DNA of 64,000 bases from Allomeiothermus silvanus DSM 9946 (lineage in GTDB: Bacteria; Deinococcota; Deinococci; Deinococcales; Thermaceae), in contig NC_014212.1 in NCBI RefSeq assembly GCF_000092125.1, positions 1,136,001-1,200,000 of the forward strand, given 5' to 3'. Positions 8,804 through 16,039 of this stretch are shown one piece after another. The first letter of the stretch is position 1. Each line of letters begins with the position of its first letter. Below the pieces are notes generated by a model. The model saw only the letters and a program-made list of their open reading frames with translations. It was not told where the DNA came from and made no database searches. Both the position numbers and the translations under genes were made by a program.

Positions 8804-9288
8804 ACCTGGTGCTGGCCATGACCATGTTTCCCCAGGTTTCGGTTTTGTCGGGCATGTTCGTGCTGCTGCGGCAACTGGGCATTTTCAACACCTACTGGGG
8901 CTTGATTTTCTCGTTAGGACTTACGCAGTTGGCTGAAGGATGTGGAGGGGATGGGCGAGATAACTTCGTATTGCCTCGCGAACAATGGACGCCTTGGCCT
9001 CGTACCAGCTCACCCCCCTGCGCAGCCGGTAGACCTCCAGCCGGAGAGAAGGCCCGCAAAGCCAGGAGGAGGTGCCGCAGGATGGAGACCGCCTTCCTCA
9101 CCTGGGCCCGCTCCACCCCACAGCACTGCTTGAGCCCCCGATGGTACACTTCGATCCCCCATCCTTGCCGCTCTAACTCCGCCCGCTTCTCTTCGCTCAT
9201 CCCCAGATGGTTCGTGGCCCAGTACTCCGCCTCCCCGTCCTTGGAGAGCGTTCGGAACACCCTCACGAACCCAAAACCCCGAAGATGA
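7741..9288 (+). CDS. IS481-like transposase (copy B) with read-through into flanking DNA
   Basis: The GTG start follows GGAGG. The first 354 residues are the intact HTH plus DDE transposase, identical to the other copies. The element supplies no stop codon, so the frame crosses the right end after NVLTDY and continues through the permease remnant (NLVLAMTMFPQVSVLSG) and antisense through IS copy D to 9288. The last 160 residues are chimeric and probably meaningless. Whether the elongated protein is active is unknown. Confidence 0.75.
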   Translation: MQFTTVGREIWRGARQAQRLAEANASDPEVQERLRKLRLVKALRESKKSWKEIQDLVGISRATYHRWQKALKEKGLAGLKPRSRRPKHLRTKVHWTPGLLIRIETLRKENPTWGRWSIWLTLRKEGFQMSERTVGRILAYLEKHRRIESVAGYLARTQRGKLKRRVNRPYAKRKPRGYEARAPGDLVQVDTLTLTLGPGSMVKHFSAIDLHSRFVLAEVHSRATAKLSEGFLSLLLARAPFPIRAIQVDGGSEFMAEFEEACCALGIALFVLPPRSPKLNGHVERMQRTFKEEFYTRPLPTPLSELQAELDTYLDYYNRRRPHMALGGLAPLEFLAKMQEESVPQRVSNVLTDYNLVLAMTMFPQVSVLSGMFVLLRQLGIFNTYWGLIFSLGLTQLAEGCGGDGRDNFVLPREQWTPWPRTSSPPCAAGRPPAGEKARKARRRCRRMETAFLTWARSTPQHCLSPRWYTSIPHPCRSNSARFSSLIPRWFVAQYSASPSLESVRNTLTNPKPRR

Positions 9289-10007
9289 ACCACCCTCCCC
9301 TCCCCAGGGATTTCCACCTCACGGATGGGTACATTTCCCTTCCCCTCCGGGTTGACCAGGCGGTTGCCCTTCAGCCGCGTCAGAAACCGCCAGCCAAAGC
9401 TGACTATGGCCTTGAGGTTCTCCAAGCTGGCATACCAGCTGTCCATCAGGACATATTCCGGCTGAAACCCCCGCTCCTTCGCTTTCTGGAGCATGGTCTG
9501 AAAGTGGTCGTTTTTGCTCTTCCCATCCTGGGGCTTGTCGTAGACCCGAAAGTCGCAGGGGATCAGGGCCTGCCCCTCCGTCCACAGCAGGGTCATGAGG
9601 GCGATGCCCCTAACCACCCTTTGGTGTTTGCCGCTCCAGTGGTAACTCACCAGATCCATGTCCCGAGCGTAGGGCTTATCCAGGGTGGTGTCGTCCAGGA
9701 TCAGCAGCCCCTCCCTGAGCTTCACGAAGGCCTTGGCCTCCTGCCACAGCGCCGCCGTGTCGGGCGGCTGTCTTTGCAGCAGGCGGGTAAAGGCATCATG
9801 GGCGGGAGGGCTCTTCTCCTTTGGACTACAGCGAGCGGCCTCGGTACAGGTGAAGACCCGCTGAGCGGCGATGAGAAAGTGGATGTAGTCCAGGTCATCG
9901 CACTTCGGTGGGTTCATGGGCATCACCCCCTTTGGAGAAGCTTGGCTAAGCACTCTCCTCCTAGCACACAGAAGAATGTCCAGTCAACTGCAACTGCGTA
10001 ACTCCTA
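8915..10007 (-). mobile_element. IS701-like (IS4-superfamily) insertion sequence, copy D
   Basis: Ends TAGGACTTACGCAGTTG and, inverted, TAGGAGTTACGCAGTTG, with a 5-bp target repeat CTCGT (8910-8914 and 10008-10012). The element is 1093 bp, one base longer than copy E at 28998. It is inserted in a sugar permease gene already truncated by IS copy B. Confidence 0.9.
8921..9917 (-). pseudogene. IS701-like transposase, frameshifted near the C-terminus
   Basis: The same protein as the intact copy E, starting [15 protein letters not shown] with the DDE-type motifs LILDDTTLDKPYA, YVLMDSWYAS and WGIEVYHRGLKQ. In copy E the DNA reads GGGCCTTCCTCCGG; here it reads GGGCCTTCTCTCCGG. This single extra base shifts the frame after LLALRAF, so the last roughly 40 residues are replaced. 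The element is probably inactive unless served in trans by copy E. Confidence 0.85.
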
Positions 10008-10416
10008 CTCGTATCTGCTTTTCACCCTGCCCTTTACGGTTTGGGTGTTGACCGGGTATTTCCGGGGACTGCCGCGGGAACTCGAGGAGGCCGCCTACGT
10101 GGATGGAGCCACCCCGATGCAGACCCTACTTAGGGTGATGCTCCCGCTTACCGGCCCAGGGTTGGTGACCACCGGGCTTTTGGCTTTCATCGCGGCCTGG
10201 AACGAGTACCTCTTCGCCCTCACCTTCACCATCGGCAACCAGGCCAAGACCGTGCCCGTGGCTATCGCTTCCTTTGGCGGGGCGACCCCTTTCGAGGTCC
10301 CCTGGGGCTCGATCATGGCGGCCAGCGTGATCGTGACGGTGCCGCTAGTGATTTTGGTGCTGGTCTTCCAACAGCGCATCGTGGCTGGCCTCACCGCAGG
10401 GGCGGTGAAGGGATAG

Positions 10417-10614
10417 CCGCACGCGCGGCATCGAACGTTCGACCCCGGTTTACTTCTTTGCTGGCGTTCGGCGCTTAGCGTTTGGTAGAAGGAATATGCG
10501 CGAAGTTTGCTTTCTCCAGCGGGAGGGCCGAATGGGGATGAACTTCGGCGCAGGTTGCCCTACATCAACTCGGCGACAGACATTGAAGCTGACCCTCAGT
10601 ATGATGGTCAGGCT
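10417..10614. other. Intergenic segment with short palindrome
   Basis: No gene is seen between the permease stop and the carboxypeptidase start. A 12-bp palindrome TCGAACGTTCGA lies near 10432. Further on is a quasi-repeated stretch of the form GGCGTTCGGCGCTTAGCGTT. A weak, non-canonical spacing precedes the ATG at 10615. Confidence 0.4.
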
Positions 10615-10649
10615 ATGACTGCACAAGAAGCCTACAACTGGCTCCTCCA

Positions 10650-11726
10650 TCACAGCAAAGAGATGTAATCGGTCAACACATTTGAGACTCTTTGAGGAAC
10701 CGACTCCTCTTGCATCTTAGCCAAAAACTCCAGCGGAGCAAGACCCCCCAGGGCCATGTGAGGCCTTCGGCGGTTGTAGTAGTCCAGGTAGGTATCCAGC
10801 TCTGCCTGCAGCTCGCTGAGCGGGGTGGGCAAAGGCCGGGTGTAGAACTCCTCCTTGAAGGTCCGCTGCATCCGCTCCACGTGACCATTGAGTTTAGGAC
10901 TCCTCGGCGGTAGCACAAACAAGGCAATCCCCAGAGCACAGCAGGCCTCCTCAAACTCGGCCATGAACTCGCTGCCCCCATCCACCTGGATGGCCCGGAT
11001 GGGAAAAGGGGCCCTGGCCAGAAGCAAGGACAAGAACCCCTCAGAAAGCTTAGCCGTGGCCCGGCTGTGCACCTCCGCCAGGACAAACCGGCTATGGAGG
11101 TCAATCGCCGAGAAGTGCTTGACCATGCTTCCCGGTCCTAAGGTCAGGGTGAGGGTGTCCACCTGGACCAGGTCCCCAGGAGCCCTGGCCTCGTATCCTC
11201 GGGGCTTCCTTTTGGCGTAGGGCCGGTTTACCCTTCGCTTTAGCTTCCCTCTTTGAGTCCGGGCCAGGTAGCCGGCCACGCTCTCGATACGTCGGTGCTT
11301 CTCCAGGTAGGCCAGGATGCGCCCCACCGTGCGTTCGCTCATCTGGAAACCCTCCTTGCGGAGGGTAAGCCAGATGGACCAGCGTCCCCAGGTGGGGTTT
11401 TCCTTGCGGAGAGTTTCTATTCTAATGAGCAGCCCTGGGGTCCAGTGGACCTTTGTGCGCAGGTGCTTAGGGCGGCGGGAGCGGGGTTTGAGTCCAGCCA
11501 GGCCCTTTTCTTTTAGGGCTTTTTGCCAGCGGTGGTAGGTGGCCCGGCTGATCCCGACCAGGTCCTGGATCTCCTTCCAGCTCTTTTTACTTTCACGCAG
11601 GGCTTTGACCAGTCGGAGCTTGCGCAGACGTTCCTGGACCTCTGGGTCGCTTGCGTTGGCCTCGGCCAGCCTCTGTGCTTGTCTAGCGCCTCTCCATATC
11701 TCTCGGCCAACGGTGGTAAACTGCAC
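10650..11726 (-). CDS. IS481-like DDE transposase (copy C)
   Basis: Identical to copies A, B and F up to NVLTDY. Translation then leaves the element and adds ISLL before a TGA in the interrupted carboxypeptidase gene. The short tail makes this the most natural-looking copy. HTH and DDE residues are intact, so it is probably functional. Confidence 0.9.
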   Translation of the reverse strand: MQFTTVGREIWRGARQAQRLAEANASDPEVQERLRKLRLVKALRESKKSWKEIQDLVGISRATYHRWQKALKEKGLAGLKPRSRRPKHLRTKVHWTPGLLIRIETLRKENPTWGRWSIWLTLRKEGFQMSERTVGRILAYLEKHRRIESVAGYLARTQRGKLKRRVNRPYAKRKPRGYEARAPGDLVQVDTLTLTLGPGSMVKHFSAIDLHSRFVLAEVHSRATAKLSEGFLSLLLARAPFPIRAIQVDGGSEFMAEFEEACCALGIALFVLPPRSPKLNGHVERMQRTFKEEFYTRPLPTPLSELQAELDTYLDYYNRRRPHMALGGLAPLEFLAKMQEESVPQRVSNVLTDYISLL

Positions 11727-11803
11727 CTGGGGAACCTCCTTTCCTGGTCGGTTCCCCTCTTTTTATCCCAGCTTAGAGTCTCACATGTGTTTGTCCGGGT
11801 TCA
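10664..11803 (-). mobile_element. IS481-like insertion sequence, copy C
   Basis: A full 1140-bp copy in minus orientation with a 5-bp target repeat AGAGA (10659-10663 and 11804-11808). It splits the M32 carboxypeptidase after its 16th codon. Confidence 0.95.
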
Positions 11804-13321
11804 AGAGACCGCCTACTTGGGATCGTTTGGGGCCTTGGCCGGGTGGGATCAGGCCACCTACATCCCGCGCAAAGGTCATGCCCACCGGGCCATGATGCAG
11901 GCCACCCTCGCCCGGCTGCTGCACCAAAGAAGTACCGATCCGCGCATCGGGGAGATGCTGGCGCGGGTCGAGGGCAGCGATCTAGTGCACGACCCTACCT
12001 CGGTGGAGGCGGTCAACGTGCGGGAGTGGCGGCGCAGCTACGACCTGCAAACCAAAATCCCTGAGCGGCTGGCGGTGGAACTGGCTCAGGCCACCAGCCT
12101 GGGCCAGGCCACCTGGGAGGAGGCCCGACCCAAGAACGACTGGGCTTCCTTCAAGCCAATCCTGCAAAAGATCTTCGACCTCACCCGCGAGGCCGCCGAC
12201 GCCATCGGCTACCAGCAAGAGCGGTATGATGCCCTGCTCGACCAGTACGAGCCGGGAGCCACCACCCGCCAGCTCGAGCCGATCTTCAGACGGGTCCGCG
12301 AGGCCACCGTGGACCTGCTACAGCGGATCGAAGGGACTTCCCGCAAGCCCGACCCTGCGATCCTGCGGCGCTACTACCCTCGAGCGGCCCAAGAGGCCTT
12401 GGGCAAGGAAGTTATCGCACGAATCGGCTTCGACCTTGAAGCAGGCCGCCTGGACGTGACCGCTCACCCTTTCATGCAGGGCATTGGCCCCGGTGATGTG
12501 CGGCTTACCACCCGTTACGATGAGCACTTTTTCAACCCGGCCTTTTTTGGCACCATCCACGAGATGGGCCACGGGGTATATGGGCAGGGGCTCCCCAGCG
12601 AACACTACGGCACCCCCATGGGCACCGAGGTCAGCCTGGGCATCCATGAATCGCAAAGCCGCACCTGGGAAAACCTGGTGGGCCGCTCTTTAGGCTTCTG
12701 GCGCTATTTTTTCCCCAGGGCCCAAGAGCACTTCGAGGCCCTACGGGAGGTGCGCCTGGAGGACTTCCACTTCGCGGTCAATGCGGTGAAGCCCAGCCTG
12801 ATCCGCATTGAGGCTGACGAGGTAACCTACAACCTGCACATCATGATCCGCTTCGAACTCGAGCTGGCCATCCTGCGCGGAGACCTCTCCCTGGAGGATG
12901 CTCCCGAGGCCTGGAACGCCAAGTACCGGGAGTACTTGGGCATTGAGTCTGCGGAGATCAAGGACGGGCTGATGCAGGATGTGCACTGGAGCGCCGGGCT
13001 GATCGGCTACTTCCCCACCTACTCCTTGGGCAACCTGTACGGGGCGCAGTTTTTCCAGCAGGCCGAGAAAGAGCTGGGGAACCTCGAGGAGCAGTTTGCT
13101 CGCGGGGAGTTTGCCCCCCTGCTGGAGTGGCAGCGGAGAAACATCCACCAACAGGGCAGCCGCTACTGGCCGCGTGATCTCGTGCGGCAGGTGACCGGCG
13201 AAGACCTCAACCCCGAGCACCTGATCCGTTACCTGAACGCCAAGTTCGGGGCGCTGTACGGGGTGTGAAAAGCTGTAGACGTGATGCTGAAGGGGATGTA
13301 GGAAGTTTCGCGGCGTTAGCC

Positions 13322-13365
13322 GGGTGGATGCAGCGAGTATGGGGGTCAGGGTCTTTCATCCACCC
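13322..13365 (+). terminator. Inverted repeat downstream of the carboxypeptidase
   Basis: GGGTGGATG at 13322-13330 pairs with CATCCACCC at 13357-13365 around a 26-base loop. No T-run follows, so it is a weak terminator candidate or an mRNA 3' structure. Confidence 0.35.
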
Positions 13366-13403
13366 TACACCTACCCTAAGGGAATCGCTGCTACATTCCG
13401 GCT

Positions 13404-14651
13404 ATGCCCTTGCGTGCCTTAGCCCTGGCGGCTTTCCTGACTTCGGCCTTTGCTAGCCCGGCCAGCGAACTCTTTCGCGAGGCCAGCTTCTACCTCGAGT
13501 TCTACTACTACGGCCCCGCGCAGACTCCTCCGCAGGAGGTGACGGCCCGTTACCATGAGCAGCTCGAGCAGGCTTGCGCTCCCCAGGGGGAAGCGTGTGG
13601 CTTCGAGGTGGCCCGTCCGCTCATTGCGCAGATGCTCCGGGACCTGGGGGATGGGCACACCTACTACCTGGCGCCGGAGGATTTCCGCAGCGCGCTCGAG
13701 CGCGCGGGCGGCACGGTGGCGGCCCGCCCGCTGGTGGGGCTGCAGTTGGGCCCAGCTGTGCCGGGGGCGGTGCTGATCCAGGACATCGTAACGGGAAGCC
13801 CGGCGGAAGCGGCGGGGTTACGGCCCGGCGACCGCATTGTGGGGGTAAACGGTACACCGCCCTCGAGCGCGGAAGTCTTGCGCCAACAACTGGCCAGCGA
13901 CGCCCCGGTGCGCTTGCAGATCGCTCGGGGGGACATAGCCCGCCCGGAGCAGCTCGAGGTAAGCCTAAGGCGCCGGGCGGTGGTTCCGCTCGAGCTTCCC
14001 TATGCCTATAACTTGCCCACCCTCCCCGGTATGGTAGTGATCCGTATCCCCCAGTTCGCCACCTACGGCCAGGTAGGTCCGCGGGTCCATGCCCTGGTGC
14101 GTCAGGCGCAAGAGCAGCATGCCAAAGCCATCCTGCTCGATGTGCGCAACAACGGGGGAGGCGAGGAGACGGAGTGCGTTTCGGCGGCGGCGGCCTTTAT
14201 CGGCGACTACGAGATATCCATGCAGAGCCGACTGGGTCGCTCCCCGTTGGGGTTTCGCGAGGGGGCCACCCTAGGCAACGACCCTCGTGACCCGCGCGGC
14301 TACTCTATCCCTGCCGCCACCCTCTGGCGTGGCCCAGTGGCCGTGCTGGTCAATCGGCGCAGCGCTTCTTGTGCGGAGGTCTTTGCCTACTTGTTGCAGC
14401 GTGCCGGGCGGGCCCCGGTGGTGGGGGAGCGCACCGCTGGGGTGACCAATACCGCCACCGACTTTTTCCCGCTCTTGGACCACTCGGCGGTGGCCATCAC
14501 CTACGTACGCACCCTCAACAGCGACGGCTCCCCCCTGCCGGATTTTGTCCAGCCCGATGTGCCCGTTAGCGATGATCCCGCCGCTTGGCTGCGCACCGGG
14601 CGTGACCCGGTGATCGAGCGGGCCCTGGAGGTGTTGAGGTTGCGCCACTAG
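13404..14651 (+). CDS. Secreted S41-family (CtpA/tricorn-like) peptidase with PDZ domain
   Basis: 415 residues with an N-terminal signal peptide (MPLRALALAAFLTSAFA). A PDZ domain spans about 95-190 (GAVLIQDIVTGSPAEAAGLRPGDRIVG), followed by the S41 catalytic domain. The nucleophile is probably the serine in NRRSASCAEVFAYLLQRAG. The lysine that normally follows in TfGKG is replaced (GERTAGVTNTA), so the usual Ser-Lys dyad is not evident and a tricorn-type mechanism is possible. TACATT seven bases before the ATG suggests a leaderless promoter. Stop codons of this gene and the next overlap by four bases in convergent orientation. Confidence 0.8.
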   Translation: MPLRALALAAFLTSAFASPASELFREASFYLEFYYYGPAQTPPQEVTARYHEQLEQACAPQGEACGFEVARPLIAQMLRDLGDGHTYYLAPEDFRSALERAGGTVAARPLVGLQLGPAVPGAVLIQDIVTGSPAEAAGLRPGDRIVGVNGTPPSSAEVLRQQLASDAPVRLQIARGDIARPEQLEVSLRRRAVVPLELPYAYNLPTLPGMVVIRIPQFATYGQVGPRVHALVRQAQEQHAKAILLDVRNNGGGEETECVSAAAAFIGDYEISMQSRLGRSPLGFREGATLGNDPRDPRGYSIPAATLWRGPVAVLVNRRSASCAEVFAYLLQRAGRAPVVGERTAGVTNTATDFFPLLDHSAVAITYVRTLNSDGSPLPDFVQPDVPVSDDPAAWLRTGRDPVIERALEVLRLRH

Positions 14652-14965
14652 GAACTTTTCTTGGTCCAGCGCTCGCTGTCGCGGATTCGGTACTTCTCCA
14701 GTACCTGCTCGAACTTCTCCTCGAGGTCTATCCGGTCGCGGTTAGCCATGCAGATCAGCACGAAGAGAACATCGGCCAGCTCGAGGCCCAAATCCCCTGC
14801 GTCCTCACCGGGTTTGGGTTTCTTCCCGCTTTGGTGCGCGATGACCCGGGCCACTTCTCCCACTTCCTCGGTGAGCCGGGCCAGGTTGAGCAGATGGGGG
14901 AAGTAGCCTTCCTCGAACTGAGATATCCAGGCATCCACCCGAGCTTGGGCTTCTTTCAGGGTCAT
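14648..14965 (-). CDS. MazG-like nucleotide pyrophosphohydrolase
   Basis: 105 residues, mostly helical. The EEVGEV (RLTEEVGEVARVIA) and ELADVLF (GLELADVLFVLICMAN) motifs supply the metal-binding acidic residues of the all-alpha NTP pyrophosphohydrolase family, which hydrolyses aberrant nucleotides. The start MTLKEAQARVDAW is chosen because CATAAT at 14973-14978 looks like a -10 box overlapping the alternative ATG at 14974. Divergent from mgsA across a perfect palindrome. Confidence 0.8.
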   Translation of the reverse strand: MTLKEAQARVDAWISQFEEGYFPHLLNLARLTEEVGEVARVIAHQSGKKPKPGEDAGDLGLELADVLFVLICMANRDRIDLEEKFEQVLEKYRIRDSERWTKKSS

Positions 14966-14987
14966 GGTTGTCATTATGCTACTCAGC

Positions 14988-15003
14988 ACGGCGGTACCGC
15001 CGT
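14988..15003. promoter_or_regulatory. Perfect 16-bp palindrome between divergent promoters
   Basis: ACGGCGGTACCGCCGT is a perfect palindrome. It lies where the -35 regions of both the MazG-like gene (-10 CATAAT, minus strand) and mgsA (-10 TATAAG at 15017-15022) should be, so a dimeric repressor bound here could control both genes. Confidence 0.5.
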
Positions 15004-15030
15004 CTGATAAGAACCCTATAAGCTAAGCTC

Positions 15031-15417
15031 ATGAGCAAGGCTCTGGCCCTCATCGCGCACGATGGCAAGAAAACTGACCTGGTGGTCTTTGCCAAAGATC
15101 ACCGTGAGCTATTGTCCAAATACCCCCTCATCGCTACCGGCACTACCGGGCGGCTCCTGCACCAGAAAGCGGGGCTCGAGGTTATGTGCCTTCTCTCCGG
15201 ACCGCTGGGGGGTGATCAGCAGATCGGCTCGATGGTGGCTGAAGAGAAGGTGATCGCGGTGATTTTTCTGCGCGACCCCCTGGCCGCCCAGCCCCACGAG
15301 CCCGACGTACAAGCGCTGATGCGCGTTTGCGATGTGCATAATGTCCCCCTCGCCACCAACCTGGCAGCGGCAGAGGCCATACTGGCTTGGCTCGAGGCGC
15401 GTTCTCCCCAGGGCTAA
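15031..15417 (+). CDS. mgsA: Methylglyoxal synthase
   Basis: A 128-residue cytoplasmic enzyme converting dihydroxyacetone phosphate to methylglyoxal and phosphate. Family motifs are present: [11 protein letters not shown] near the N-terminus, phosphate-binding TGTTGRLL, the catalytic aspartate region [11 protein letters not shown], and FLRDPL followed by [16 protein letters not shown] at the C-terminus. TATAAG ends eight bases before the ATG, so the mRNA is probably leaderless. Confidence 0.95.
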   Translation: MSKALALIAHDGKKTDLVVFAKDHRELLSKYPLIATGTTGRLLHQKAGLEVMCLLSGPLGGDQQIGSMVAEEKVIAVIFLRDPLAAQPHEPDVQALMRVCDVHNVPLATNLAAAEAILAWLEARSPQG

Positions 15418-15557
15418 GCCGGGAAGACCGAGTGCCCGCCTCGGGGTACTTGTTCTGAAGCGTTCGTATCATCACTGTGGAGACTCCAATAACGCCGAAC
15501 CTATGGTATGTGACCTCACTGGCTATCCCGCGCAAAGTTTGGGTGTCTAATATTTTC

Positions 15558-15782
15558 ATGGACTTTCGCGAATGGCTCGAGAAGATGCTAGAAGATAACC
15601 GGGAGGCGCTTCAGCAGTTCCCCGAACCGCCGGGGCTCGAGGATTTCGTGCGGGATTTGGTGCGCTCGGGGCAGGCTGAGCGGGTGTTGCACCTGGTCAA
15701 GTTCTCGTTTTTATTCGGCCTGCAGCAGGCTCAGGCCCAAGCGCGGCCAGAGGTCCCACCGCCGCCCAAAATCCAGGCTTAG
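15558..15782 (+). CDS. Small hypothetical protein
   Basis: 74 residues, acidic and helical (MDFREWLEKMLEDNREALQ), with a short hydrophobic patch (VLHLVKFSFLFGLQQ) and a proline-rich end. No family is recognised. The ATG at 15558 is chosen because TAATAT lies just upstream, in the leaderless style of the neighbours; the frame is open further upstream. Confidence 0.5.
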   Translation: MDFREWLEKMLEDNREALQQFPEPPGLEDFVRDLVRSGQAERVLHLVKFSFLFGLQQAQAQARPEVPPPPKIQA

Positions 15783-15809
15783 GTTTTCCACTTCGGCTTT
15801 CCGGCTCCC

Positions 15810-15828
15810 GCTCCCCCTCCCGGGGAGC
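15810..15828 (+). terminator. GC-rich hairpin after the small hypothetical gene
   Basis: GCTCCCC and GGGGAGC form a 7-bp stem with a 5-base loop. There is no T-run. The rest of the 257-base gap up to 16040 shows no gene. Confidence 0.4.
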
Positions 15829-16039
15829 GATCTTCGTTAGATCACGGGATCGACTCGAGGCTCTGCTTGCTTGGTCACGCTAATGTAACGCAACCCGCAG
15901 CGTTAAGCTGAGGGTGAAGCCGCTGTTTCTTAGCGAAACGGTTGAGTCTTGATAGGTAAAATCGGAGTTGGCTAGGCCCTCCTGGACACAGATCTGGTTC
16001 ATAACGGGGGATTTACGCCTCACCCCTGAGATTGGAAAT

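Larger units (their letters stand above)
8804..10416 (+). pseudogene. MalG-type sugar ABC permease, 5'-truncated and split by an IS
   Basis: Fragments 8804-8914 and 10008-10416 join in frame when one copy of the CTCGT repeat is removed, giving IFNTYWGLIF then [12 protein letters not shown]. The C-terminal part carries the EAA loop ([18 protein letters not shown]) that contacts the ATPase and ends in the typical AGAVKG. The N-terminal half of the permease is missing because IS copy B lies directly upstream. The partner genes of this transporter are not in the window. It differs from the intact malG at 23067. Confidence 0.85.
10615..13268 (+). pseudogene. M32 (Taq-type) thermostable metallocarboxypeptidase, split by IS copy C
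   Basis: Exact removal of the IS and one AGAGA repeat joins [16 protein letters not shown] (from ATG 10615) to [20 protein letters not shown] in frame, restoring a protein of about 500 residues, the normal M32 length. The downstream part is intact and has the zinc site HEMGH ([14 protein letters not shown]), the HxSQSR-like [10 protein letters not shown] motif and the IRxxAD-like [12 protein letters not shown]32 enzymes remove C-terminal residues from peptides in the cytoplasm. A long frame continues from inside the IS, but a native start is absent there, so normal expression is unlikely. Confidence 0.9.
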
